A DNA stretch of 38,707 nucleotides from the NCBI GenBank assembly GCA_937919825.1, contig CALFPA010000023.1, positions 1 through 38,707 on the forward strand. Reading direction: 5' to 3'. How positions within the stretch are numbered: position 1 is the first letter of the stretch; every line of letters starts with the position of its first letter. The DNA is from an uncultured Spartobacteria bacterium. Its GTDB lineage: Bacteria > Verrucomicrobiota > Verrucomicrobiia > Chthoniobacterales > Terrimicrobiaceae. Under the pieces are notes generated by a model, which worked only from the letters and a program-made list of their open reading frames with translations, ran no database searches and had not been told where the DNA came from. A program made the position numbers and the translations under genes. This document shows positions 1 through 7,384 of this stretch, piece by piece.

Positions 1-98
1 GCGCCAGCCAGCATGGCAATCTGCCTCATTATGGCTGCCGCTCTGTTTGGGAGTAGAATTCTGGTTTTCATAGGATGGGAAACATTTCGTTGGGTGAA

Positions 99-632
99 TC
101 AATCAAAACGGACTCTGGGGTTCATTTCGCGGGGGGAATACCAAGTGATATCGAACTCCTCCTTGAGGATTTCTTTCATTCGCCGCCAGACCAGATGGCA
201 GTGACCCATTTCGTAGGGCTTTCCAACTTCCTCGGAGGCTCTCATTCCCGCCTCCTTGATTACCCAGGCATAGACCGGATCATCACTGATCGGGTCGTAG
301 AGAATTCCACTGCGAGCCTCGCCACTCTGGCTTCTGCGCTGCGCCAATTCACGCCGCCGATTTAGTTCGGGATCTGGCGTCGGCACCAGCGGTGAGTCTC
401 TGACTTTGGGCTTTCGATTCCGCAACACCTCCAGCGCGGCTTCTCGTTTCTTTTCGCGATGAGACCTCCAGAGCAAGAAGGGCAAAATCAAAATGCCAAG
501 TGGGAGGAGAAGCGGACTGAGCGCCACGACGACTACTAGTTTTAGCAACGCACGGACCTTCTGAGCGCGAGCGGAAGGAAATCGTATCCGACGGCGAGGG
601 CGTTGACTGTTGAGATAGCGAGGCCAATCCAT
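99..632 (-). CDS. Small membrane protein of unknown function
   Basis: I do not recognise a family. The 177-residue product has a basic N-terminus (about residues 1-27, many Arg and Lys), one long hydrophobic stretch (about 28-56, rich in Leu, Val and Pro, enough for one or two membrane passes), and a charged C-terminal part ending in an acidic and aromatic region (about 110-177). This predicts a membrane-anchored cytoplasmic domain. The ATG is at the 632 end and lies inside copy 1 of the 192-bp repeat, so the leader and first codons (Met-Asp-x-Pro-Arg-Tyr) are the same sequence found upstream of the ClpP-like gene. It is the third minus-strand gene of the accessory segment next to tRNA-Phe. 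A link to the ATPase/ClpP-like pair is inferred only from position and the shared leader. Confidence 0.7.
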   Translation of the reverse strand: MDWPRYLNSQRPRRRIRFPSARAQKVRALLKLVVVVALSPLLLPLGILILPFLLWRSHREKKREAALEVLRNRKPKVRDSPLVPTPDPELNRRRELAQRRSQSGEARSGILYDPISDDPVYAWVIKEAGMRASEEVGKPYEMGHCHLVWRRMKEILKEEFDITWYSPREMNPRVRFD

Positions 633-811
633 GGCTTAAAATGAAAACTCAATTTGGCGGAAGAACTCAGGTTTGGAGCGGCTCTGCGGAAGGATCTGCC
701 GGATGTGAGCGACGAGCTTTTGGATGAATTTTGTAATCATTTCGCCCGGCATCCTAAAACAGCTGGTAGGACAAAAACTGGGGGACCAGTTTTTTTCTTA
801 AAAAAAGTTTT
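620..811. repeat. 192-bp direct repeat, copy 1
   Basis: This stretch aligns without gaps to 2743-2934 (constant offset of 2123), with about 11 substitutions, or roughly 94% identity. It contains the start codon of the membrane protein at its left end and a perfect hairpin at 773-794. A short plus-strand open frame runs through both copies from a TTG (654 in copy 1). The substitutions between copies do not favour silent positions, so I do not call it a gene. In the minus direction each copy reads terminator, then leader, then gene start, so it looks like a duplicated regulatory boundary. Confidence 0.9.
773..794. terminator. Perfect hairpin with T run in repeat copy 1 (likely terminator)
   Basis: A 9-bp stem (AAAAACTGG / CCAGTTTTT) with a GGGA loop is followed by T-rich sequence on the plus strand. 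Because the stem arms end in A and T runs, it is symmetric and could terminate in both directions. It lies downstream of the minus-strand AAA+ ATPase gene, where a terminator would be expected, and is repeated exactly at 2896-2917. Confidence 0.6.
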
Positions 812-845
812 CGCCTCACAGGCGGACAAGGCGAATCCAGTAAAA

Positions 846-868
846 GGCTTAAATACATAGCTTAAGCC
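846..868. terminator. Short hairpin downstream of the AAA+ gene
   Basis: GGCTTAA (846-852) and TTAAGCC (862-868) form a 7-bp inverted repeat with a 9-nt loop, between the ATPase stop codon and repeat copy 1. There is no T run on the minus strand, so it may be an mRNA-end stabilising hairpin, not an intrinsic terminator. Confidence 0.3.
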
Positions 869-905
869 AAGTTTACCCCCCCGGAGTTGCAGCGCCACTA
901 CCGCC

Positions 906-2021
906 TCATGCAGCAAAACCGATTCTTGGCTTCTCGCGTGACTCCATTGGGTCGGAATTGAATATCTCGGCGAGAGAATAATCTGACTGCAGAGGAAGAG
1001 ACCGAGAGGCTTTATCGGCAATACGATGAGCTGCTACTGAATCGATACGCGAAAAAACATGATGGGCGACAAGACGCCCGGGCCTCATGAATGCAGCATC
1101 GATCTCCGTGGATTGACAATTGATCGAGCATACGATGTGGAGACGAAGGAAGTCGGCCAACAATCCGTCAGTGATATTTAGGATGGCTCCCACTTGCCTC
1201 TGGTTGTCCGTTCCACGGGTCATCAAAGCACCCTCGGCGTCCTCCAAAACGCATATAAATCGGAGTGAGGGATGTGCCGCATGCTGCTGACTCCAAAATC
1301 CGATAAACTCTGGATTTGAGAGCACACCGGCGTTTGCTGGTGGGATAAAGTAAAAGCGGTGGGTGTCCTTCAGCAGGAACATCAGGTGACGCAAATAGGA
1401 GGTCTTGCCTGTGCCCGGAGGGCCCTCAAACACGGTTAGACCTGAATTTTTTTGAGAAAGCTTTTCGACATAGGAGTCGGTCCATTTCGAGAATCCCGCA
1501 CCGTAATGGAGATCGAGATTTTCTGCATCGAGCGACAAGCTTCCGGAAAGCTCAACGACCTCGGTATCGATGTTATCACCGGAATTTGTGATCAGGTGGT
1601 AGCAACCTCTCGCTTTATTTCTAGGGCGGGCGTAGTCAACCCGAAAGGCGAGCGCAGCTTTCTTGGCTGTTTCCAAGTCCGGGGCAAATGATGAGAGGCG
1701 ACCATTGTCTATGTAAATGAAAACGCCCGCGTCCTCCTCGATAATAACATCCCGCCATTCCAATCCCCGCATCGATTCGCCGCGATCGGAACGCAGGATG
1801 CGAGGCCCTTTGTCGGCAAGGATGCGGTCGTGTTCCCACTCCTCGCGTTGCAGGAGAAAGCGATGCATGGGGGAAGCTCCATAGGCCGCCAAGACGGGCA
1901 ATGGGGCATCACCGAGATAATTAGCAGAGAATGACGGCATCTGTCCGAGATCAATCTGACAACGAACATACGGCGACTCAGATGGCTTAACGAGGGGCGG
2001 TTGGCTATTGGATTTTGGCAT
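906..2021 (-). CDS. AAA+ family ATPase (BCS1/FtsH-like AAA core)
   Basis: A 371-residue ATPase. The first 190 residues are a family-specific N-terminal region I cannot assign. The AAA core follows: Walker A GPPGTGKT at 200-207, a YFIPP segment near 224-228, a Walker B-like strand ending in LEDAE (about 259-263, with the acidic pair in the order Glu-Asp), an NITDGLL segment (282-288), a sensor-1 Asn near 301, and MRPGRL (312-317), which supplies the arginine finger. This matches a widespread group of stand-alone AAA proteins related to BCS1. Their substrates are mostly unknown; energy-dependent remodelling of a protein partner is the family-level expectation. It follows the ClpP-like gene by 36 bp on the same strand, so the two are probably cotranscribed and may act together. 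No transmembrane segment is evident. Confidence 0.85.
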   Translation of the reverse strand: MPKSNSQPPLVKPSESPYVRCQIDLGQMPSFSANYLGDAPLPVLAAYGASPMHRFLLQREEWEHDRILADKGPRILRSDRGESMRGLEWRDVIIEEDAGVFIYIDNGRLSSFAPDLETAKKAALAFRVDYARPRNKARGCYHLITNSGDNIDTEVVELSGSLSLDAENLDLHYGAGFSKWTDSYVEKLSQKNSGLTVFEGPPGTGKTSYLRHLMFLLKDTHRFYFIPPANAGVLSNPEFIGFWSQQHAAHPSLRFICVLEDAEGALMTRGTDNQRQVGAILNITDGLLADFLRLHIVCSINCQSTEIDAAFMRPGRLVAHHVFSRIDSVAAHRIADKASRSLPLQSDYSLAEIFNSDPMESREKPRIGFAA

Positions 2022-2057
2022 TATAAAAATCGATTTTCGGCGTTGAACTGCCGGTTT

Positions 2058-2738
2058 TCAAGCAGCACCGGATCCCCCTTTTTTTGAGCGAAGACGCCGT
2101 GTTTTTTTGGATGAGTCCGCAGGGGGTGGAGGATTGTGGATAGCGTTGAATATCTCGGCTAAAGGATCCGGATCACCGACCACATCCAGAATTCCGAGAT
2201 CGTGGAGATCTTTGGGGAAAACGCGCAGACCGGCAATTTCAGCGACTGGGATATACTCATCCATGTGGACCATGATACTTCGCAGATCTGTTTCGTGTGC
2301 CGGCTCCTCGGCAAGAACTGCGCCTGGGTAGTCCCGATTTGTTGCTCGTGCTTGTCGTGAGAAGGAAGAAATGCTCGATACCTGAATCCATGCGTCAGGC
2401 CTGATTGAGCGGGTATTCCCAGTCAACCATACGAGGATTGATCCATCAAAGAGGCAGGTATGGGAATGGATGTGAACTCTGAGCGTGGAAGGGCGCGCAC
2501 GAAGTTCGTGAAAGATCATGAGAGCAGTATCCGGCATGAGTGAACCCGGTCCCGTTAGATCAATCTGAAGCGAGGAATCTGCCCCTGACAGAATGCCTCG
2601 CAGGCTGGCAAGGAGACGAGCTGGATTTTTATCGGCAAGATTGAGGATGTGCATATCTGGGAGCCTTAAATATTCCCAGGGAGGCGATGTGGGTTGGTTT
2701 GGCCGGGGCGAAGTCGGCTCTTTAGCGGACAATTGCAA
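2058..2738 (-). CDS. ClpP/crotonase-fold-like protein lacking the catalytic serine
   Basis: A 226-residue product. The central part resembles ClpP: a beta strand and turn with LTGPGSLMPDTALMIF (about 62-77) where ClpP has its SPGGS loop and helix, then a strand and a helix with FDGSILVWLTG where ClpP has ASMGAFLLAAG. The position of the catalytic Ser is Phe here. The segment DLHDLGILDVVGD (about 178-190) resembles the AxxxGLIDxV end of ClpP and SppA proteins. The C-terminus is Pro-rich and then strongly basic. I infer a non-catalytic ClpP-fold protein. The start used is TTG at 2738. An ATG at 2755 inside repeat copy 2 is out of frame, and an internal ATG gives a protein starting at residue 29. 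The AAA+ gene follows at 36 bp. No family name is certain. Confidence 0.65.
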   Translation of the reverse strand: MQLSAKEPTSPRPNQPTSPPWEYLRLPDMHILNLADKNPARLLASLRGILSGADSSLQIDLTGPGSLMPDTALMIFHELRARPSTLRVHIHSHTCLFDGSILVWLTGNTRSIRPDAWIQVSSISSFSRQARATNRDYPGAVLAEEPAHETDLRSIMVHMDEYIPVAEIAGLRVFPKDLHDLGILDVVGDPDPLAEIFNAIHNPPPPADSSKKTRRLRSKKGGSGAA

Positions 2739-2742
2739 TATC

Positions 2743-2934
2743 GAGGCCGATCCATAGCTTAAAATGAAAACTCAGTTTGGCGGAAGAACTCAGGTCTGGA
2801 GCGGCTCTGCGGAAGGATTTGCCGGATGTGAGCGAGAAGCTTTTGGATGAATTTTGTGATCATTTCACCCGGCATCCTAAAACGGCTGGTAGGACAAAAA
2901 CTGGGGGACCAGTTTTTTTCTGAAAAAAAGTTTT
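2743..2934. repeat. 192-bp direct repeat, copy 2
   Basis: Second copy of the 620-811 repeat, immediately upstream of the ClpP-like gene. It includes a copy of the membrane-protein start codon (ATG at 2755-2753, minus strand) that leads into only a short frame here, and the same hairpin at 2896-2917. Similarity stops sharply after 2934. Confidence 0.9.
2896..2917. terminator. Perfect hairpin with T run in repeat copy 2
   Basis: Same 9-bp stem and GGGA loop as at 773-794. In this copy it lies upstream of the minus-strand operon and downstream of the tRNA-Phe gene, so it could stop transcription coming out of the tRNA gene before the ClpP-like gene. Confidence 0.5.
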
Positions 2935-3155
2935 ATGGACTCCCAAAGGCATTCGTCCCACACCCGTGCGAAGGGTCTGACTCATCACTCGCTAATCAAA
3001 TTCTTTCGCCGAATCGCTGCAAACGAGCTGATGGGAGAATGCGAAATACCATCCATGGAAAATGGCGGAAATCAGAAGACAATTTCCCACTTTCTTTCCC
3101 ACTTTGACTGATTTTGACATGAGCATCCCCTTAAATGCTTGATAAAGAGGGGGAG
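2935..3155. other. Gene-free spacer between repeat copy 2 and tRNA-Phe
   Basis: No convincing gene. It contains a short near-repeat on the plus strand (TTTCCCACTTTC followed by TTTCCCACTTTG, about 3086-3109) and an AT-rich run towards the tRNA. The tRNA 3' end faces this spacer, so it is where an integration scar would be expected, but I found no second copy of the tRNA 3' end in the window. Confidence 0.4.
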
Positions 3156-3228
<73 letters not shown>

Positions 3229-3241
3229 GCGAAGGACGAAA

Positions 3242-3270
3242 AAAGTATCTATCGAGATGGGTCGGGGCAA
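3242..3270 (-). promoter_or_regulatory. Probable sigma-70-type promoter of tRNA-Phe
   Basis: On the minus strand TTGCCC (complement of 3265-3270) and TACTTT (complement of 3242-3247) are 17 bp apart, and the tRNA 5' end is 13 nt beyond the -10 element. Spacing and position fit a stable-RNA promoter; the -10 match is moderate. Confidence 0.45.
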
Positions 3271-3475
3271 GTTTTTACTCGGGGATGTCTCGGATTCGGC
3301 GCTCCTTCTTTAGAATAATTCTCTCGGCGGCTTGAAGCTCTCAACAGTAGATACCTTTTGTAACTATGGCAGGGCTTGCAAAATTCTTTAGACAGTGGCG
3401 TGCGCCGAGACTCTTGTCTCTCGGGCGTTCAACTGCGGCCTCTTGTCATGCCTTGAAACGCTGGGTGCCGGCCAA

Positions 3476-4660
3476 GTGATATTCGAAGCGAAGCGCATCG
3501 CGATTGTCGGTGGCGGGCCCGCTGGTCTGCGAGCGGCGGAGGTTTGTGCGGCGGCGGGGATGAAGGTCGTTCTTTTCGACGCCAAGCGATCGGTCGGGAG
3601 GAAGTTTCTCGTTGCGGGGAAGGGCGGGTTGAATCTTACCAATGCCGAGCCGCGGGAGATTTTTGCCAACAGGTATTCGGGGAAAACTTCGGATTTCTGG
3701 CGAGGGGTTTTTGAGGTTTTTGATAGCGACGACCTGCGGGAATGGGCGTTGGAACTGGGATTTGAAACCTTCACGACAAAAAGCGGACGAGTTTATTTGA
3801 AGGACCTCAAAGCCGCTGGCCTGCTTCGGCGGTGGGTGGCGCGTCTGCGCGAAATGGGGGTGATTTTTCAGACGAATCACCGTCTCGTGGATCTTAAAGC
3901 CGGTGGACAATTCCAACTCGTTTTTGAAAATGGCGCCAGCGCCGAAGCTGATGCGGTGATCCTTGGCCTCGGGGGCGGCTCTTGGCCGGAAACGGGCTCG
4001 GATGGCGGTTGGATTCCACTCTTCGAGAAGCTCGGCCTCGCCACGCATCCCCTCGCCCCGGCGAATTGTGGCTGGGAGCACGACTGGCCCCCCGATGTCC
4101 TCCAAGCCGCCGAAGGGAAGCCTCTCAAAAATATCCGCGTCACCGCCGGAGAAAAATCCGCCTCCGGCGAACTGATCCTCACGCGCTACGGGCTGGAAGG
4201 CGGGCCACTCTACGCGCTCGGCTCGACCCTTCGCTCGATGGATGCTTCCGCCATTTCGATTGATCTCAAGCCGGCCCACTCTGTCGAACAACTCGTGGCT
4301 AAAATGGAATCCGTGCGTCGGAGTTTTGCCTCAGAGGCTCGTCTGCGCTGGAAACTTGGTGACGCCGCCTGCGCCCTGCTCGCCCGCAAAGAATGGAATG
4401 ACGCGCCATCGCTCGCCCGTGAGGCAAAGAATTGCGTGATCCCTCTTAAAGGCCCGAGACCGATTTCCGAAGCCATCTCGAGTGCGGGTGGCGTTCGTTG
4501 GGAGGAACTCACCGAGAATTTGATGGTGAAAAAAATCCGGGGGCTTTTTGTGGCTGGGGAGATGATCGATTGGGAGGCTCCCACGGGCGGATTTCTGCTC
4601 CAGGCCTGCTTCGCCACGGGGACCCTCGCGGCGCAAACAGCCTGCAAGTTTTGCCGATGA
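3476..4660 (+). CDS. FAD-dependent oxidoreductase of the HI0933/BaiN family (TIGR03862-like)
   Basis: Flavoprotein with an N-terminal Rossmann motif (RIAIVGGGPAGLRAAE, starting about residue 7), the family signature GRKFLVAGKGGLNLTN about 35 residues later, and a C-terminal FAD-contact segment GLFVAGEMIDWEAPTGGF. Members of this family are soluble flavin-dependent reductases related to BaiN; the physiological substrate is generally unknown. I place the start at GTG 3476, giving 394 residues beginning VIFEAKRIAIVGGG, because the family starts right before the Rossmann strand. The frame stays open to a GTG at 3395, but those 27 residues look unlike the family. There is no ATG in between. The gene converges on rlpA with only 3 bp between stop codons. 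Confidence 0.88.
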   Translation: MIFEAKRIAIVGGGPAGLRAAEVCAAAGMKVVLFDAKRSVGRKFLVAGKGGLNLTNAEPREIFANRYSGKTSDFWRGVFEVFDSDDLREWALELGFETFTTKSGRVYLKDLKAAGLLRRWVARLREMGVIFQTNHRLVDLKAGGQFQLVFENGASAEADAVILGLGGGSWPETGSDGGWIPLFEKLGLATHPLAPANCGWEHDWPPDVLQAAEGKPLKNIRVTAGEKSASGELILTRYGLEGGPLYALGSTLRSMDASAISIDLKPAHSVEQLVAKMESVRRSFASEARLRWKLGDAACALLARKEWNDAPSLAREAKNCVIPLKGPRPISEAISSAGGVRWEELTENLMVKKIRGLFVAGEMIDWEAPTGGFLLQACFATGTLAAQTACKFCR

Positions 4661-4663
4661 TTT

Positions 4664-5134
4664 TTAGCGCCGGATCCGGTGCGGACCATCCCCGACGCTA
4701 AGGACTTCGATGCGAACTTGAGTCAGCCCCTGACCGGTGAAACCCAGTTGATCGGCCACGGGCTTGGTCACATCGAGCATGCGGCCACGAATGAACGGAC
4801 CGCGGTCATTGACGCGGACTTTGGTGGATTTTCCATTTCGGAGATTGGTCACTCGGATGAAGCACGGAAGCGGGAGGGTTTTGTGGGCGGCGCAGCGGGT
4901 CCAGGGCCAGAGCTTTTCGCCAATGGCGGTTTTTCCGGGGAAGATCAAAAAATGTTCACTGTAATGCGAGGCCACGCCCGTTTCGACATGACCGACCGCT
5001 TGGCGCGGGTGCATGGGGTGGTAGCGCACGCCGCGCAGGGTGTAGGGCTTGTATTTGTAGCCGTCATAGAACGCCGCGCATCCGCCGAGGAAGATCGAGA
5101 CGAGGAGAAGGAGAGTGAGCGAGGATTTGGTCAT
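4664..5134 (-). CDS. rlpA: RlpA-family septal-ring lipoprotein with double-psi beta-barrel
   Basis: A 156-residue lipoprotein. The signal peptide ends in a lipobox LGGC with Cys19. The mature part has the RlpA core: an ETGVASHYSE region near the start, then VRVNDRGPF and GRMLDVTKPVADQLGF in the C-terminal half, typical of the double-psi beta-barrel. RlpA proteins act on denuded peptidoglycan glycan strands at the septum; some are lytic transglycosylases. The SPOR domain found in many homologues is absent. The ATG at 5134 overlaps the recO stop (ATGA), so it is translationally coupled to recO and lies last in serA-recO-rlpA. An in-frame upstream start at 5185 would spoil the signal peptide. 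Confidence 0.88.
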   Translation of the reverse strand: MTKSSLTLLLLVSIFLGGCAAFYDGYKYKPYTLRGVRYHPMHPRQAVGHVETGVASHYSEHFLIFPGKTAIGEKLWPWTRCAAHKTLPLPCFIRVTNLRNGKSTKVRVNDRGPFIRGRMLDVTKPVADQLGFTGQGLTQVRIEVLSVGDGPHRIRR

Positions 5135-5658
5135 GGCGTGAGCATTTGGATGGCGGCTCGGCGGGATGCCGGGATGCGTCCGCAATAGGTTTCGATCGCA
5201 GCAAGCGGATGGGTTTCCGCCTCCTCGATGCCAAGCAGACGGACGAGTTCTCGTTCAAAAAAATCCAAGGCCCGAAGCGTGGCGGGCTTGGCGCTGAGGT
5301 GGGCGACGGCGCGGGAGAGGAGATCGAAAACCTCCGGGTGCGGGTGCGCGGGTTGCGTAACGAGGTCGAGCAATTCGGCGAAGTAGCCACCGAGAAAAAC
5401 ATTCGCGGCGGATTTCGACTCGAAAAGGGAAAGGATTCGAACCTCACGCAAAGTGCCGAGCGGGGTTTTGCGGCCCGGGAGGTAACCGATCTCGACGCGA
5501 TGGAAGAGATCAAGGTGACCAGCGAACGGGCTATTGGCGCGGCGGGCGGCTTTGGCCATCGTGCCGATCTTGCCGTGGGCGAGCGTGAACCATGTCACGA
5601 TCAGGCTCGTGTCACTCCACGGCTGCCGGCGGATCAGGATGGCCTCTGTTTGTTCCAT
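5131..5658 (-). CDS. recO: DNA repair protein RecO, short form
   Basis: RecO helps load RecA at gaps together with RecR. The N-terminus has the OB-fold signature of RecO (EAILIRRQPWSDTSLIVTWFT, then HGKIGTMAKAARR, with the conserved PFAG segment near residue 43), followed by the helical part with LGGYFAELLDLVT. The product is 175 residues, while RecO is usually about 230-250. It stops shortly after the helical domain and lacks the four-cysteine zinc-finger region seen in many homologues. The stop overlaps the rlpA start and no continuing frame is visible, so I read this as a natural short form, not a frameshift. It lies 20 bp after serA. Confidence 0.88.
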   Translation of the reverse strand: MEQTEAILIRRQPWSDTSLIVTWFTLAHGKIGTMAKAARRANSPFAGHLDLFHRVEIGYLPGRKTPLGTLREVRILSLFESKSAANVFLGGYFAELLDLVTQPAHPHPEVFDLLSRAVAHLSAKPATLRALDFFERELVRLLGIEEAETHPLAAIETYCGRIPASRRAAIQMLTP

Positions 5659-5678
5659 GGCAACAGAGTTGCCGCCGC

Positions 5679-7283
5679 TTACAGCGAGATGACCTTCACC
5701 GCGAACATGTCCGGATCAGCGGCGAGTTTTTTCATCACCTCTTCGCTGGGCAGACTGTCGAGATTCAACATCGTGAGCGCGCGTCCACCCTGTTCGGTGC
5801 GGGAGAGGCTCATGCTGGCGATGTTGATGTTCGATTGGCCGAGGAAAGTGCCGATGTAGCCAACGATGCCTGGACGGTCGCGATTCTCGAGCATGAGCAC
5901 CACGCCGAAGGGGGTGACCTCCACGGGGTTGCTGTTCACTCGCACGATGCGCGGATCGTTTTTCGCGCCGAAGAAAGTGCCGCCGACCGAGACCTTGCTG
6001 TCGCCGCTGAAGACGGCCACATGGAGCCACTCGTTAAAATCGGTCTGCTCGCTGGAGCGAATTTCCTCCACATCGAGGCCGAGGGTCGCCGCCATGCTGC
6101 GGACATTGACGCTGTTCACTTCCTCGCCGCCGGCGTGCTTGAGGAATCCGGTAAGGATCGCACGACTGATGGCGTCGGTTGGCATTTCCACGGCCTTGCC
6201 GCCGTAGGTGATGACGATGCGGTCGTTGCGCTTTGGCGCGAGCTGGGCCGCGAAACGGCCGAGTTTGTCGCCGAGGGTGAGGTAGGGACGAACGACGGCC
6301 GCAGTCTTCGCGTCGATGCTCGGCATGTTGACGGCATTGCGAATTTCGCCGTCGAGGAGGGCGGCGCCGATCGCTTGGGCGATTTCGATGCCGACATTTT
6401 CCTGGGCTTCGGCGGTGCTGGCTCCGAGGTGCGGAGTGAAAACGATGTTCGGAGCGGAGCGGAGCGGGAAGTCGGCGGGCGGGGGCTCGACTTCGTAAAC
6501 ATCGAGCGCGGCGCCGGCGACTTGTCCAGAGTGAAGCGCCTCGCCGAGCGCGGTTTCATCCACCAAACCGCCACGGGCGCAGTTCACGATGCGGACGCCT
6601 TTTTTGCAAAGTCCCAGGCGTCGGGCATCGAGCATGTGGCGCGTCTCATCCGTGAGCGGCATGTGCATGCTGATGAAATCGACCTGCGGCATGAGCGCGT
6701 CGAGATCCTCGACGAGTTCGACTTGAAGGCTGCGGGCACGGCTGACGGAAAGGTAGGGATCGTAGGCCACAACGCGCATGCCGAAGGCCATCGCACGGCG
6801 GGCGAGCTCGGTGCCGATGCGGCCCATGCCGAGAATGCCGAGGGTTTTGTTGTAGAGTTCGACGCCTTCGAATTTCTTGCGGTCCCACTTGCCGGCCTTC
6901 ATCGAGGCATCGGCTTGGGGGATGCTGCGGGCAACGCTGACGAGGAGCGAGAAGGCATGCTCGGCGGTGGAGATCGTATTTCCGCCGGGGGTATTCATTA
7001 CGATCACCCCTCGGCGCGTGGCGGCGTCCACATCGACATTGTCCACCCCCACCCCGGCGCGGCCGACGACGCGGAGTTTCGTAGCGGCCTCGAGGACGGC
7101 GGCGGTGACTTTCGTCTGACTGCGGACGACGAGAGCGGAAAATTCGGGGATGATTTTGATGAGTTCAGCTTCAGGCAGGCCGGTATTAACAACGACCTCG
7201 AGGGCGCCGCCATTGGCGAGTTCGTCTACGCCGCGTTGAGAAATGGGATCGGCCACGAGGACCTTGGGTTTGGATGAGGACAT
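5679..7283 (-). CDS. serA: D-3-phosphoglycerate dehydrogenase (long, ACT-containing form)
   Basis: Catalyses the first step of serine synthesis, 3-phosphoglycerate to 3-phosphohydroxypyruvate with NAD+. The 534-residue protein has the full layout of the long form: substrate-binding domain with GRAGVGVDNVD (74-84), Rossmann domain with GMGRIG (152-157), catalytic His in the TPHLGAST segment, an allosteric substrate-binding domain, and a C-terminal ACT domain (RDRPGIVGYIGTFLG) that usually senses serine. I chose the ATG at 7283 (MSSSKPKVLVADPIS) because the frame upstream, open to 7349, does not resemble the family. First gene of serA-recO-rlpA on the minus strand. Confidence 0.95.
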   Translation of the reverse strand: MSSSKPKVLVADPISQRGVDELANGGALEVVVNTGLPEAELIKIIPEFSALVVRSQTKVTAAVLEAATKLRVVGRAGVGVDNVDVDAATRRGVIVMNTPGGNTISTAEHAFSLLVSVARSIPQADASMKAGKWDRKKFEGVELYNKTLGILGMGRIGTELARRAMAFGMRVVAYDPYLSVSRARSLQVELVEDLDALMPQVDFISMHMPLTDETRHMLDARRLGLCKKGVRIVNCARGGLVDETALGEALHSGQVAGAALDVYEVEPPPADFPLRSAPNIVFTPHLGASTAEAQENVGIEIAQAIGAALLDGEIRNAVNMPSIDAKTAAVVRPYLTLGDKLGRFAAQLAPKRNDRIVITYGGKAVEMPTDAISRAILTGFLKHAGGEEVNSVNVRSMAATLGLDVEEIRSSEQTDFNEWLHVAVFSGDSKVSVGGTFFGAKNDPRIVRVNSNPVEVTPFGVVLMLENRDRPGIVGYIGTFLGQSNINIASMSLSRTEQGGRALTMLNLDSLPSEEVMKKLAADPDMFAVKVISL

Positions 7284-7384
7284 TTTCGGAATGAGATGGT
7301 GCTGTTTTGTTAAAAAGTGGCAGGGTGTTAAAGCTGCCGAAGCGTTCATTTAAGACGAATGGCGGCCCACGGAAATCAATTTTT

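Noticed and set aside
654-860. Short plus-strand open frame (TTG start) carried by both 192-bp repeats
   Set aside because: Copy 2 hits a stop right after the hairpin, the substitutions between copies do not favour silent positions, and part of the frame is the terminator-like hairpin. It may be a remnant of a gene, but is not supported as one.
3395-3475. Upstream GTG start for the flavoprotein
   Set aside because: The added 27 residues have no family similarity and precede the Rossmann strand, where homologues begin.
5592-7277. Very long plus-strand open frame (about 560 codons) opposite serA
   Set aside because: It is the antisense of the well-supported serA gene in GC-rich, codon-biased DNA. 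The product is rich in Asp, Gly, Ala and Glu with no recognisable domain.
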